From: Tubiluchus corallicola | Taxonomy: Eukaryota; Priapulida; Priapulimorpha; Priapulimorphida; Tubiluchidae | DNA length: 64,000 nucleotides | Direction of reading: 5' to 3' | Assembly: GCA_030141605.1 (NCBI GenBank) | Contig: JAQGDQ010000003.1 | Location: 887,501 to 951,500 of the forward strand | Part shown: in pieces, positions 13,601 through 25,100 of the stretch | How positions within the stretch are numbered: the first letter of the stretch is position 1 | How the letters are laid out: every line of letters begins with the position of its first letter | Position numbers and translations under genes: made by a program | The notes under the pieces: model-generated | The model's database searches: none | Seen by the model: the letters and a program-made list of their open reading frames with translations, nothing else | What the model was told of the DNA's origin: nothing

Positions 13601-14921
13601 TATCGATGTTCCATTCTCTCCGTGCGTCCCTTTCAATATGACATCCAAAACAACATTTCCTAGGATAGTCATTCAGTAAACTTTTTTGTATACTATTTGT
13701 ACTACAATCAATGTCCGCCATATTGCAACAAAATATTGTAGCGTTTAATACGTCATTTCTATGGAAAAAAATGAAAAAGGCTATTTTACAAATTTGCATT
13801 AAATTCTGTACTTCTAGACCCTACTAAACACAAACATTAAGTAAACTAAATGTTCAAGGTGATCAGTTCAATCAAATTAATAAAAATGATATATTTACTT
13901 ACATCGTACGTCTTCATAAAGCAAATCTAGTATTTACCAATATCTGACAAATTATCACTATCATACTGTGAAAACTACTATTAAAGAAGCCTGTTAATGT
14001 CTGCCAACTAACTCACTTGCCCAGGTAGAAACAGATCTGCACAGGTGAGTGATCGTGGTCACGTGACCAACGAGATACTTAGCGAAATTCCCTACACTAT
14101 TCAAATAATGACATCCAATATAGCGACCAAAGTGGTGTCCAAGGTAACACATTCAGTATCGGCGTGTTTAGCTAGTAAATGAGTAAAAAAGTTATCGGTA
14201 AATTTATTTTTCCAGTATTACTGATGAAGAGGGCGAGGAAATTCCCCACCAATTGTCGTCTTCGCAAGCAGATATTGCCTTGTTATCAAATCCATTTGGT
14301 TTACCGCAAGAGAAGGTGTTAGAACATGAAAGAATGGTAACCGGCTTGAGAAGCCTCGAACGCCCACGCTTTCCAAGTTTCAGCAGTGGTCTGAACGTCG
14401 TGAGCGATGACAATGCTAACAGTAGTGGCGACGTCATAATCAGCGTAGAACGCTTTTCCGACCGTGATTCAACACAGCATCATCAGCGCTGTTCCGACAG
14501 GCATCTGCATGGCTGCAGCTCTGATCCAGACGTATCTAGGTGCTGTCCAAAAAAGTACAAAGCTGACGTGACTACACAGTTGTTGAGCAATCTGAGTATG
14601 GACAATGTCCATTCTAGTGTTGCTGATTGTTATGATTTATCTTCTAGTCTGCGAGTGTCCTTGTCGCTTCATCTAACAACTTCTAAAGGTCTGGCAGAAA
14701 TATGTGATCACGTTAAGCGTGCGTTGGATGATAAAGCCCCTAACCTTGCTTATAAACACGTCAAGAATTTGTTTGTGATAGAACGTTTTGGCGTGCAAGC
14801 AGAAGTAGAGATCAGACCAGTGGATCTCGTGACCAATGGGGTTCACATTCGGCAACTCGGAGGTGACTGCCACGAGTATAGGCAGTTGTGCAAAGAACTT
14901 ATTACTTCGTTTTGTCTGTGA
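527..14921 (+). CDS. SIK3: SIK3-like salt-inducible kinase, C-terminal part (5' end outside window)
   Basis: AMPK-related Ser/Thr kinase. In animals SIK3 acts downstream of LKB1, phosphorylates class IIa HDACs and CRTCs, and is restrained by PKA through 14-3-3 binding. The kinase domain lies upstream of the window. Thirteen exons give 863 codons: 527-627, 1785-1938, 2219-2319, 2929-3223, 3510-3637, 3731-3897, 5591-5739, 6691-6911, 8095-8272, 8651-8789, 9238-9405, 12207-12293, 14216-14921 (stop TGA). Phases agree at every junction. Seen in order: UBA (VLRQMENLGFEKD + SIYHLLCDKHRRH), EEPSPEALKRYLAMRRHTVG, GRRASDGGAYVQL, KGKRHTLAA, YSPVRRASDGCASV, SVKQLQQEHQQLQHKY, NSPPPMGFP and a KA1-like end. 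The EEPSPEAL, MRRHTVGV and RRASDGG blocks match SIK3 as I recall it, not SIK1 or SIK2. Most introns follow GT-AG; the first is GC-AG. The Gln-rich middle is typical of the family. The exact ortholog status is an inference. Confidence 0.95.
5757..6492. mobile_element. Degenerate MITE, family A copy 1 (SIK3 intron)
   Basis: Shares long stretches with the intact element at 20071-20744: TTTGCTCAA near the left, CCTAATTTGAAGCATTAAAA, TTGCATTATTCTGTT, and the right part GCTTAACGACGTTTCACTTA followed by GGAACGCATTAGCGTC. The left end (TACAGTAA) is worn, and the right end reads CTTGCTGTA. Confidence 0.7.
7650..7750. repeat. (AAT)n-type microsatellite in a SIK3 intron
   Basis: Nearly pure AAT/TAA units with a few ATC units (CATCATCATCAT) near the right side. 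Intron 6912-8094. Confidence 0.9.
9406..12206 (+). other. SIK3 intron of 2.8 kb
   Basis: Bounded by AG|GTATGT and TTTTGCAG. It contains the MITE at 10599-11053. ACGATA/TATCG-rich words on both sides of that MITE (10095-10180 and 11360-11415) may mark an older element that the MITE landed in; this is tentative. Confidence 0.7.
10599..11053. mobile_element. MITE with about 27-bp perfect terminal inverted repeats (SIK3 intron)
   Basis: Left end CCGTATTTTCCCGTGTATAA continues into GAGACCC; the right end is its exact reverse complement. TA flanks both sides (10597-10598, 11054-11055). The GTATAAGAGACCCC word recurs inside near both ends. Length 455 bp, no coding capacity. Confidence 0.9.
12614..12672 (+). 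repeat. Short direct repeat, period 39
   Basis: AAATTGGGTGTGTGGGTGT occurs at about 12614 and 12653. SIK3 intron. Confidence 0.8.
13092..13345. repeat. Inverted-repeat-bounded element in the last SIK3 intron
   Basis: Left AGGTGCATTGCTAGGGTTGA is an imperfect reverse complement of the right CTACCCCTAGCAGCGCCACT, about 250 bp apart. It looks like a worn MITE-type unit; no coding capacity. Confidence 0.5.
13390..13660 (+). repeat. Two imperfect tandem units of about 140 bp
   Basis: Two segments share GTCCAA, ATG-TCTTTTTAG, a GGGG-TC/GG-AGAGTT word, GA-GTTCC-TCT and CC-TTCCAAATATGA. Divergence is high, so the duplication is old. Confidence 0.4.
14649..14918 (+). other. SIK3: KA1-like domain at the C-terminus of SIK3
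   Basis: The last 90 codons read LRVSLSLHLTT, a helix EICDHVKRALDD, then VQAEVEIRPVD, NGVHIRQLGGD and EYRQLCKELITSFCL before the stop. This follows the order of the MARK-type KA1 fold: LRFTWSMKTT, a first helix, E-x-EV-C strand, NGVRFKR strand, and a final helix ending L-x-L at the protein terminus. KA1 domains bind acidic phospholipids and can restrain the kinase. The assignment rests on pattern matching by eye. Confidence 0.75.
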
Positions 14922-17196
14922 TTAAAATGATGTAAATTTAGATGGGACAGTATTTTCTGTATATAGTTCTTGTTATTGCTTAAATGCATTTGTTAAAGCT
15001 TTTGCGCGTCTTAGTGTTTGCCCATGCGGCAGGTTATGTTTAAATGTCTTTCAAATTTCAGTTTAATAACGTAGGGAAAAGTAATGGAAAATTACAAGAT
15101 AAGTGAATTAGATCAGCATCAGTTATTTCAAACTTGTAGCATAAAATTAATATATTATTTTAAGATACTTTATTTTATTGATCAAGTCTGTGATTCCTGT
15201 AATTATAATGTTATAGTATGATTATTTTTGAAATACCAACCCGAAGATGCAGAACAATCAGTTACATGCAGTTGCAGTCTGGTTACGATGCTGCATTTTT
15301 GTTTCTGAGGACATAAATACTTCTTCATTTGCATAAAGCATTAATGTATATCCGTTTCATGGTTTTTGTTTTATCAAAGGTACGTGCTACAGAAATTTGA
15401 ATTAAAGAGCGCTCTTTTGACTTTTTGCTTGGAAATGCTTGAAATTATTGACCAAATGCACTGGACTGCAAAACTGTCACCTAAACCTTGACATTATTGA
15501 TGTATCTGCATAGAAGTGATGAATTTCTGTTGTAAACAAAAATTACGAGCTTATTGTTACATCATAATGAGCATAAAAATTTTATTGAAACTGTCAGATG
15601 TTTCATTTCTTTAGTTGAGTTGGAACTGAAATATAAATGTATAAACGATATACCGTGCTAGCAATATTCTGCCTGCATTATAGAATGTATGGAAAAATTT
15701 TATATTACAACTGTTAATGTTGTAGGTGTGTGTGTGCGTGCGTGTATATACAAAATGACTATATTGCAGTTCCAATGATTGACAATGCAAGTTGTTCTAG
15801 ATAGCTGATATTTCACAATTAAATTTTTATTGCTGCATTGCATGTTATCAGTAAAGTTTGACAATAGTTTTCTTAGTGTTCAAACATTGTTTAATATAAA
15901 TCTTAGCTGAAATTATTCTTGAAACAGCTTATTTGTCTTTTATTAGACTTCTGATTTGCAATATTATGAGTGCAATGTGTTAGTTTTACATTTGAATGTC
16001 TTTCCCTCTGTATAGGTTGGTTATAATTAGTGCTTCTTTAACAAGGCTTAACAGTTTGATCATTTAGATTTTAATTTTGTCATGCTATTCTGCAAATTAG
16101 TATGTTCGGTTTACATGATATAGAACCATAACTGGGCTCTGTCTGCACTTAAAGTGGGTCGTCTGTTGGATTTAAACTAGATTTGCCAGTTTGAATTTGA
16201 CACTAAAACCTTACGGCATTTGTTGGGCATGTCATATTGGCATTGTAATAAATAAATAAAATTATACTATTTAAGTATACTGGTACTATTTAGGAATATC
16301 TGTATATGCCGCCTAACTGATTAATGTTCTTTAAAGGACAAGAAAAGGCCTAGTTAAAGCAAGTCTCAGAAAATTTTCGCTAAAGAATTATAATGGTTAG
16401 AGGCAATCTTAAGAGTTTATCATACTCACGTTAAAAGAATTTCCTGTTTGTTTTCTTTTTAAATACTCCCGCGAGACTGTCACGGCGGCGCCATATTAGA
16501 TGGCGTCACAGATCCACAACACAAATCTTTACAGTACACGTGCTCAAAACTCACTGCGACTGTGTTCGAGTGATGCCATGCCACGTGAACAGTCACATGC
16601 TGGCTTTTCAATTGGCGGACTAAATGAAACATGTTTGCGCCAACGTTTACTGCAGTAGTTGAAATATTTTACAAAAATTGGACTAAATGCGAAAACGTGA
16701 GTACTTTACTTGTTTAAGATTATACTTAGGTGATATAATTTTTTATTGCGAATTTCTGAGGCTTACTTTGGTTGGCCATTTTCTTGTCCTTTAAGCTGGT
16801 ATTTCACCACATTTTTGTACATAATCATTAATAAGAACTATTAGGGGAACCTGGTCAAAATGTTCGTCTGTCATTCAGCATACATTTTTTAGATGATGAC
16901 TGCTTTTACAGTGTAAATAAAATGGATGTTCATAGTTGGCTGCCTGGCATAACATGTTTTAATCGTACTACCACAAAAGTTTTATTAATGAAGTACCCAT
17001 TCTCTCTATAAATATATTCGATTGTAGTTATAGTTACTCATTTTTATTTTATCCTGTTATTTAATGTTCAAATTTTAATAGAGTTTTATTACTGTTTACA
17101 TGCATTAACATTTTTAAATCTCTCTAAATATTTTAATTTCTTGTTCAATTCATTTTACTATGTAAATGTACCCATGGTTCTCTCTAGTCCAATAAA
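14922..17196 (+). other. Probable SIK3 3' UTR with several poly(A) signals
   Basis: No further coding exon is seen after the TGA at 14919-14921. Candidate AATAAA hexamers lie at 16247-16260 (overlapping copies), 16916-16921 and 17191-17196. The last two lie beyond a TTAA-flanked MITE (16335-16790), so the choice of poly(A) site decides whether the MITE is in the mRNA. The true end cannot be set from sequence alone. Confidence 0.55.
16335..16790. mobile_element. TTAA-flanked MITE in the SIK3 3' region
   Basis: Inverted ends AGGACAAGAAAAGGCC and GGCCATTTTCTTGTCCT, each flanked by TTAA (16331-16334, 16791-16794), as for piggyBac-type elements. 456 bp, no reading frame. The centre holds a GGCGCCATATTAGATGGCGTC near-palindrome. 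Confidence 0.82.
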
Positions 17197-19176
17197 GTTC
17201 ATGTTGATTAAATTTGTTGTGATGACAAGTTTAAACAAAAATTTTGTTCATATGCTTATTTTTTATATTTTTGTAGCTTGTTTTATCAGCTTTTCACTGC
17301 CTTAGCGATTAGTAGAAACAATGAGTATTTTCATCTACTAGTACATACTGCAGACTTTCAACTGTTATTTAAAACCATGATCAGCAAGCAATCTTTAGTA
17401 CAACCATTTACATTGACAATGTAAATCAAGAGTAGTACGTAACAGGGTGCTTAATAATACAACTGTAATCCCACTTGTTTTGGGGAACTAAAAAGGGCTC
17501 GAGTGAAAGAGATCCTGGTGAGGCAGAAAAATTGTTGCTAGTATTAGAAATAAGATTTTCCAACATTATGAGCAAACAAAATTCTAGAGGGACTAAACAT
17601 ATTCTTATAACTTTACCAAAACTGACCAAGTTGAACTGAATGGGGTTTGAATCATAAGGCGATTCTTCCACAAAGTGGACCTTGTACTGGTTCCATTGGC
17701 ATTCATACGAGTTATGCAAAACAAGGCCGAGTAAGTACTGGCGATTTACAGGTAAGGCAAACAGAGTAAGTTTAGCTATAAACTTGAGCAACATTTGGTC
17801 TGTTCCGTTCCAAGCCCACCCACAATAAGTGAATTTCCGCGCAGTAAGGACACTATACTTATTTTAGGGTGCAAGTATTACATTTCGTTTTTGGTGTGTA
17901 TTCATCCGCCGAATAAATACAATATTTACTGTAAATGGTATTTTTTTATGATTTATAATATTCTTTTAATGTTAGAATTAATATTTTTAATATATTTTTA
18001 TACATTTTGTGATTTGTTATGCAAAATTCATCAAATCTATACAGTACTGTACAATACGTACTACGCATGTGCAAAAATACTTTAGACGGAGTACCGCAAA
18101 AACCCGGGAAACAATGAAAATACTGCGATAAATATTTTACATTAATATTTTTGAAAACCCGCGAAACAGCGAGTCTGCAATAAACGAACCGCGAAGTAGC
18201 GAGGGAACACTGTATTTATGTTAGACATTACATGTGCTTGGATAAGCGTCATTTTCTTTTTGAGAATATTTGTGTACACATTTTGAAGCCAGAAAAGTAC
18301 CAATTTTTGAAGTTTTTTGCTGTTGCTGCCAAAGTAGTCACAAAAATTTCTTACTGCACAGGAAAAGCTAGGTGGAATCGGAACAGTGGTGTTGCAGAGA
18401 TAACAAGGAAATACAGAAAGTAAGATACATACGACTGAGAATAAGGGTCAACTGCATGGGCTGATCTGTCAAATCAACAAGTCTGTGTGCATGGACTGTG
18501 GATAAGTTGTTCTTAGAAATCCACTAGAAATCTCTATATCAAATTATAACACTAGATCGATTACTGAAATTTCACGTGCAGTTGTCGGCATCAGTAGGGA
18601 GTCGGGTAGACATGAAATATTTGGTATAATTTGATTATCACTGCATGACAATGTATCTTATAACATCTGTAAGTATACCTCAAAATGAAAAGATAATGGC
18701 TTCTTCACTTTTACTAAAAATTGTTAGAATGATTATTATTTTTTACAACAAGCCAAAAAGTTAAAGTCATGACTTACATAAAATGTTATTTATCTTTCTA
18801 TAATTTAGACTATCAACTGGAACATACTTTGACTTATCACAGTGAGATGCTGTCATTAAATTAAATAACCATTTTAGTGACAAAGTGGAATTTTGAAATA
18901 ATCAAATGTTTTGAGTTTCCAATATAAATTTTATATTCAGCTCACACTGAAACTACAGAACTATATAGCAAATTAATACACATCAGCCTAGAACTTCGCT
19001 AGTAAAACTCATGCCAAGAAAACAGTGGAGGATTCATATGGATGAGTTGTAATGTCGGAGTGATCTTCTGGTCCATCGTAAACTCTGTATAAAAATTGCA
19101 TTAACTACAGTCATGGGTTCATAAACATCAGTTGCACTTTAGCATAACCATTACATCCCTAGGGCACCTGAAGCAA
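17197..19176. other. Intergenic gap between SIK3 and TOMM70 (tail to tail)
   Basis: Convergent 3' ends. It contains the pogo-type fragment at 17797-18212. Otherwise it is AT-rich with no supported gene. The TOMM70 3' UTR must occupy the right side on the - strand, but I found no convincing AATAAA for it. Confidence 0.6.
17797..18212. mobile_element. Pogo-type DNA element fragment (intergenic)
   Basis: The right end reads AACCGCGAAGTAGCGAGGGA then ACACTG followed by TA, a widespread pogo/Tigger-type terminus. Inside, GAAAACCCGCGAAACAGCGA and CCACAATAAGTGAATTTCCG fit the same class. The matching left terminus is missing or degraded. Confidence 0.65.
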
Positions 19177-22100
19177 CTAAAAAAGAGGTGCAGCGGGCAT
19201 CTTCATGCCCAGCTTCTGTCCGATGGCCACTTGTGCTTTTGCAGCCTCATATAAGGAGTACAAATGGCTGAGTTCAACTTCTGTTTTTGCCAGGGATATT
19301 GCCTTTTCAAAAAGCGCTACCGATTTATCCAAGTTTCCCCTGAAAGTAAGCAACATACAAAATGACGGTAAGTTCATTGTCATTCGATCAACGAAAATGG
19401 TCACAAGAAATTTGGAAACTCGCTAAATCACCTAGGCAATGGCAGTTCCCTGTCTGCGAATTGCTGCATATTTGGACGACAACGATCACGTTTGAGTGAA
19501 TATGAATATCACGCATTGTGCATTGTCGATTGCACATTACATACATATAGAAAGACTTTAACATGTTTAAATACAAACTCTTGCATACACACTACGGCAT
19601 GATGGAATATGCATTACACATACACTGAGTCCTACATTAAAACAGTTACACTAGCTTAGTTGCTTTCAAAATTTCCACATGAAACAGAACAATGCATTTT
19701 TTCAGGCATTTGAATTTGTGTTCCTTACAAACTTTTTATACTATTTATATAGTAGTTTTTTCTACTACTGTTTATATAACAGTGATAAATATATTGCATA
19801 AAGGACGACTATAAATGATATAATTATAACCTAAATTCAAGGCTTTGCTATACAGCTAAAAACATTATGTGATTGCTGACAGGGGTGTATTTACTAATAG
19901 GCTAACTAGACTGGAGCTTAGGGTGCCAAATTTTGAGGGGCACCAAATAGAGTGTATTTCATAACACGCCACAAGCAGTTACTCATTCTTCTTTATATAA
20001 TAGTCATGTAACAAACAAATAAATTTGTTCCATAAAAGTAGTTGTCATAATTGCTATGCAAATATATGTACAGTAAGTCCTCGCTTAACGACTCCTGGCT
20101 TAACAACGTTTCACTTTAACGATGCATATCAATTGACACCTTTTTTCACTTAATGACGTACATTTCGCTTTAATGATGATTTTTTTTCTTTGCTCAAGGC
20201 AAATTTTTATTTGATTAACAAAATTTTTACCTAATTTGATGCAATAAAACAGCACCTATTGCATTATTCTGTTCTAAAAACGTACTAGTAATATAAACAG
20301 TGTAATTATTATACATGTTTTTGCTTCCGACTGACTACAGATACTACTACCATATTACTAGCGGTTTCTATCAACTACCAACGACCAGCCAGCAATTTGC
20401 CTGCAACCTGTTACTGTTGCAACCAGACGAAGTACGTAGGCAAAATTCCCAAGGTTGCCCCAGGGCTTGGTTTTGACTCTGCAGTGTTTATTGTTCAACC
20501 GCTGACTAGGCTTAAACGTTAACGACAAGTAAAATGTATAGGTGGTTTCAGGCAAACAGGAATATGAATAAAACTCATAGAATGTTTAACTTATATGATT
20601 TAAGCAGTATTGATTTTTATCTCTGGTACGTATCTCATTTCTTTTACATTGCTTTCTATGGAAGTCTTGGCTCCGTTTAACGATGTTTCACTTAACGTCG
20701 CATTTTGTTGGAACGCATTAGCGTCTTTAAGCGAGGACTTACTGTAATATTAAAATGTATGTATTGGGTAATAGTGTGACTAATACACCACAAGTAATTG
20801 TGTTCTGCTGTCTGCATATAACCAATATTAAATCCATAATAAGGATGGATGGGACTGAACCAACAGCCTAGGGTGCTATACTGTCTTGATAAACCCTGAT
20901 TGCTGATTCAATAATCGTTTCTCACTCCTTTCCAGTATCTGACAAGAACAATGATTCTTAATGTAACTGAAAAAATAACTAACTCTGATTTTAGTTATAC
21001 AATTGTTCGAGGGTTAGCAAAATGAACGTAAAAAGATATACTTTCAGATATTTTTGAAATGAGAAAATGGTGCTGTTCTTGTCAACGCTTCATTAAATAA
21101 AAAAACTAATATACCTTTGTACTTCGATGGTCCCTAGTGTTTCGTAAGCAAACTCACACCTATCATCTATCTCTAAAGCCTTGTTTATAAGAGCTGCTGC
21201 AGCTTCTACATCTTGTTTCCACTGCAGCTGTAACAACCTGAAAGTTTAAATAATTTTATGTTCCCTGAGTTAACACATAAAGATGTGTTCTAATGGTCCT
21301 CAAGACTTCCACTAATTTGTATCCAGCATGTTGTCATCTTTTCCACAAAAGTGAATGGAACTTTTGCCCAGCACACAGATTACTACAGAATTTCGTTTTA
21401 GCCATTGTGTCATATTGAGTATTCCACTTGCGCAATATCCGGCAATAAAGTAATGAGTAAACCATTGTCTTACTTGGTTTTCTGGTCAAAATAAAGGATT
21501 GGTTTTGTAACTGTAAGTTTTGGTATAATAGAAGGCTCAATATTTAATCTATTTTGGAAAATCTTGTATCTGCACTGTCATTTGCACGTTGCTTTCTTGG
21601 TGCTGTTAAGTGCAGTTGTTGTGATATGTGAACTTGAAAAGCTCTCCAAGCCACTAAAAAATACAAAAACAGCATGGCCAGTGGAAAGCACTCTAGGTTG
21701 TTGTTAAGGACTAGACTCTTGCAGAGAATTACAGAGACTGTAAAATTTTGAGCTAACAACTTTCAGAAAAGTTGAACACTTACACGTAAATAATACACTA
21801 AAAACAACACTATTCCCTTCCTTTGATTGCAATATGATATAGATCTGAATGTAGGTGGTATTGTTCAATATTTATTAACTTGTTTTCCCTAAATAAATTT
21901 ATATATCTATAGTAATGTCATCTATGGGAAAAATGCAAAATCTCGAATGTAGAAAGCAAAGTTCTTAAACATACCCACGGTGAACATAAACATTTGCATT
22001 ATCTGGTTCTATTTCTAATGCCTTTTTGAAATATTCATCTGCCTTTTCCAGCTCCTGTTGGTCATACAATGCCTAAACAATGTATAGAAAAAGTTCAACT

Positions 22101-25100
22101 GCACTATTTGAACTTTCAAACAACTGCATAACTTAACAGTCAACACTAATATATATGCAAAAATACGTATATTACAAAAATTATTTTATGTTGTCTTTCA
22201 GAATTACAAGATTTTACCATTACCAAATTTAAATCTCACTTAGTTGTATACAGCAGTTTGCTATAATATAGTTTTCAACCATATTTTTTTATTTTAAATT
22301 TTAAATACCTGACCATAGAGAGCAAACCCTTCTGCACAGTTTGGAAACCGATTCAACACTTCATCAAATGCTTGCATGGCAGCTTGTATCTGGCAAAGCC
22401 AACAATGCAGTGGTCAATATTTATTGTTTAATCAAACGATCGATACCTTTTCATATGCAACTCAAACAATTCTCCAAATTTCATACACATGTAAGCCTAT
22501 GTGTAAGCTCATCGTACTTACAGTTCACATTTTGAAAGCCACTATATAACAACTATTACACTCCTAGCTAATTACTAGTTTACTACACACAGTTTGTTTC
22601 TACTTACACTTGTTGTCTCATTTTAAGAAAGTGAAGTGAGTTCTTTTAGTTCATTTGCATATAGAAAAGATAGGCAAAAAAGTAGTTCTCACATTAGTTA
22701 TTTAGTAAAAGCATGTATTTATTCACATTACATGTCATTATGAATAAGTTAACAAGAAGTATTTTCTGAGCTACTTGTGCAAGTTGGAATCATGAATGAC
22801 AATAGTCAGATGGCAGTGTTAGAGCACACCACTACTTTGTATTAAGACTTAAAATGTTTACCTGTAATGGACTCTGTTGCGTGAGAGCATACCGATATTC
22901 TGTATAACATTTCTGTACATGGGCGATGGGAAAGTCACCACGAATTTCAACACATTTTTTAAAATCTGCAATTGCTTGCTCTCCCTTGTCCATTAACAAG
23001 TAAAGCTAAAAAAATCCAATTATGAGAAGAAATACCGAAATCAGAGATATCCAAAATATCATGCAGTAAAAAATGGGCAAATGAAAGTTGCAATGCATTT
23101 CCCCTCGAAAAGTCTGAATTTCAGGTATCAAGGTACAATAATTGCAACTGAGGGAAATTAGTCTTTGGATTTCAAAAATCAGGGTACAGTGACTGCAACT
23201 CATGAAAATTAGTTTTTAAATTTTATGGTACATCTAACTGGAGTATGGAGGTATTTAATTCATTGGTATTAGGCTTTGAATGCTCATAATACGAGCCTTT
23301 CTTTTAGAAACATTTAAAGCAAAACTGAACCCAATCTTAAACTATAGGTCAAAACAATCTATTCTTTAAAATATTGAAAGGAAACATACTATTTTTTTTC
23401 AAAAATGACTTACGTGAAAAAGCTATCACCACACGAACACAATTTCTTGTTCGCACCACTAGTTCTTTGCTGTTACATGCATTTCGTCATTCGCTGGTTA
23501 TACAGGCACTAGTACCTGCATTTCGGAAACCATTGCACAAAAAACAGGTGCTGTACCTTTCAATTCAGATTTGTTAGATTGTGATGAACTGCACACGTTT
23601 GACAGCTCATGCGGCATACCAGTAAATTTGAAATTTGAAACTTAAAACTTGCCTAGTTCTGGTACAACAAACTGAATATGGTGCAGTAGCACTGTACTTC
23701 AATTTTTGCTTTCGCAAACACATGCAACACGTTCGTGGAATATTTTTGCTGTTGAAAATTATGTTAGTTTGTGATGTCATCAATAGTTGGGCTCGCCCGC
23801 CGTTAATTAAGATTTTAATCTATTATTTAATTATCAGAAACGCTTTTGCAGAATTGTGTTAAAATGTGTACTTTTTACCGGACTTGAAAACTGAGTATTA
23901 TATAAAAAATCATCTTGTCTTCCTTTAACTGTCAACTCATACACTGATACACATCCAAAGACCATTGGAAAATCCATGTCTATTATTATACCAATGACAA
24001 CTGTAATCTAATGTGCAGTATAATGTGACTACTGTGAAAATAAAATATCACATGACTAACATACCTGTCCTCTGTGATGATAAACATCTGAATTGTTTGG
24101 ATCAATTTCAGCTGCAAGAGCAAAATCAGATAATGCTCCCTCGTTATCACCCTGTTGCATTTTTAAGCTTCCTCTTTTGATTAATGCATTGGCCTTTACC
24201 TGTTATAATAAATAACTGTAAATGTCAATTGCGACAATTCCAGAAAGTGTGTTCTAAATATAGATAGGTCCAATTAGTTTATTAATTCTTCAGACATTTA
24301 AATAACTGTAGTGGAATATATAAATTGCATGCATGAATTTTTAAGTCTACATATATCCATAGAAAATAAAATAATACCTCAGTGTACATTTTCAAAAAAA
24401 AGTAATGATGGCAATTTCACTAATCACAAAAGTAACCATTTTCTGTAACCTTTCTTTGAAGGGCTAAATGGCTTGTATAGGACAGAAATAAAAAACTGCA
24501 CGAATTCATAAAAATACAAGCTGATTGCACATGCCTGTGGGTAATTCACATGTAAATTAAAGACACAAAGATGGCAGATTTTTAACTACCTGCTAACATT
24601 TTATCTTTGTAACTTGAATAGGGAAGCACTGCCATCACTGCACTTTGATACAGTACTACAAAGTTCTGTTAAGATGAGTGTCTTCTGACAATAAATCAAC
24701 AGCATGATATCAGTAATTCTTCTTAATGGATTTACCAAGATATGTAATCGATAACCAGTCACTTCCCATATGTTGGTAATCAGAAAATGTTTTCGGGTAA
24801 AACATCGACCTCCTTAAGTAAAACGCAAGAATTTAAACTGAAAGGAATAAAATGTTCCAGCTGAACCCCTTTTATTTTGTGATAATCAAAAAGGGCAAAA
24901 TTCCCTAAATTTTGATCTATGCTCGAAAATGAGGTGCAATGTTTGGAGCATTGTATGTTGATAGTTTCTTGTTACAATAAATGTACTTAAAAAGAAATTT
25001 TCAGCAAATGAAACATAAAGGACAATGTCTTGTTCAAGATGTTAATCTTTCCTAACAGCATCACGATTTTGTTTTTATGGTGGTGGAAGACACACAGTCT

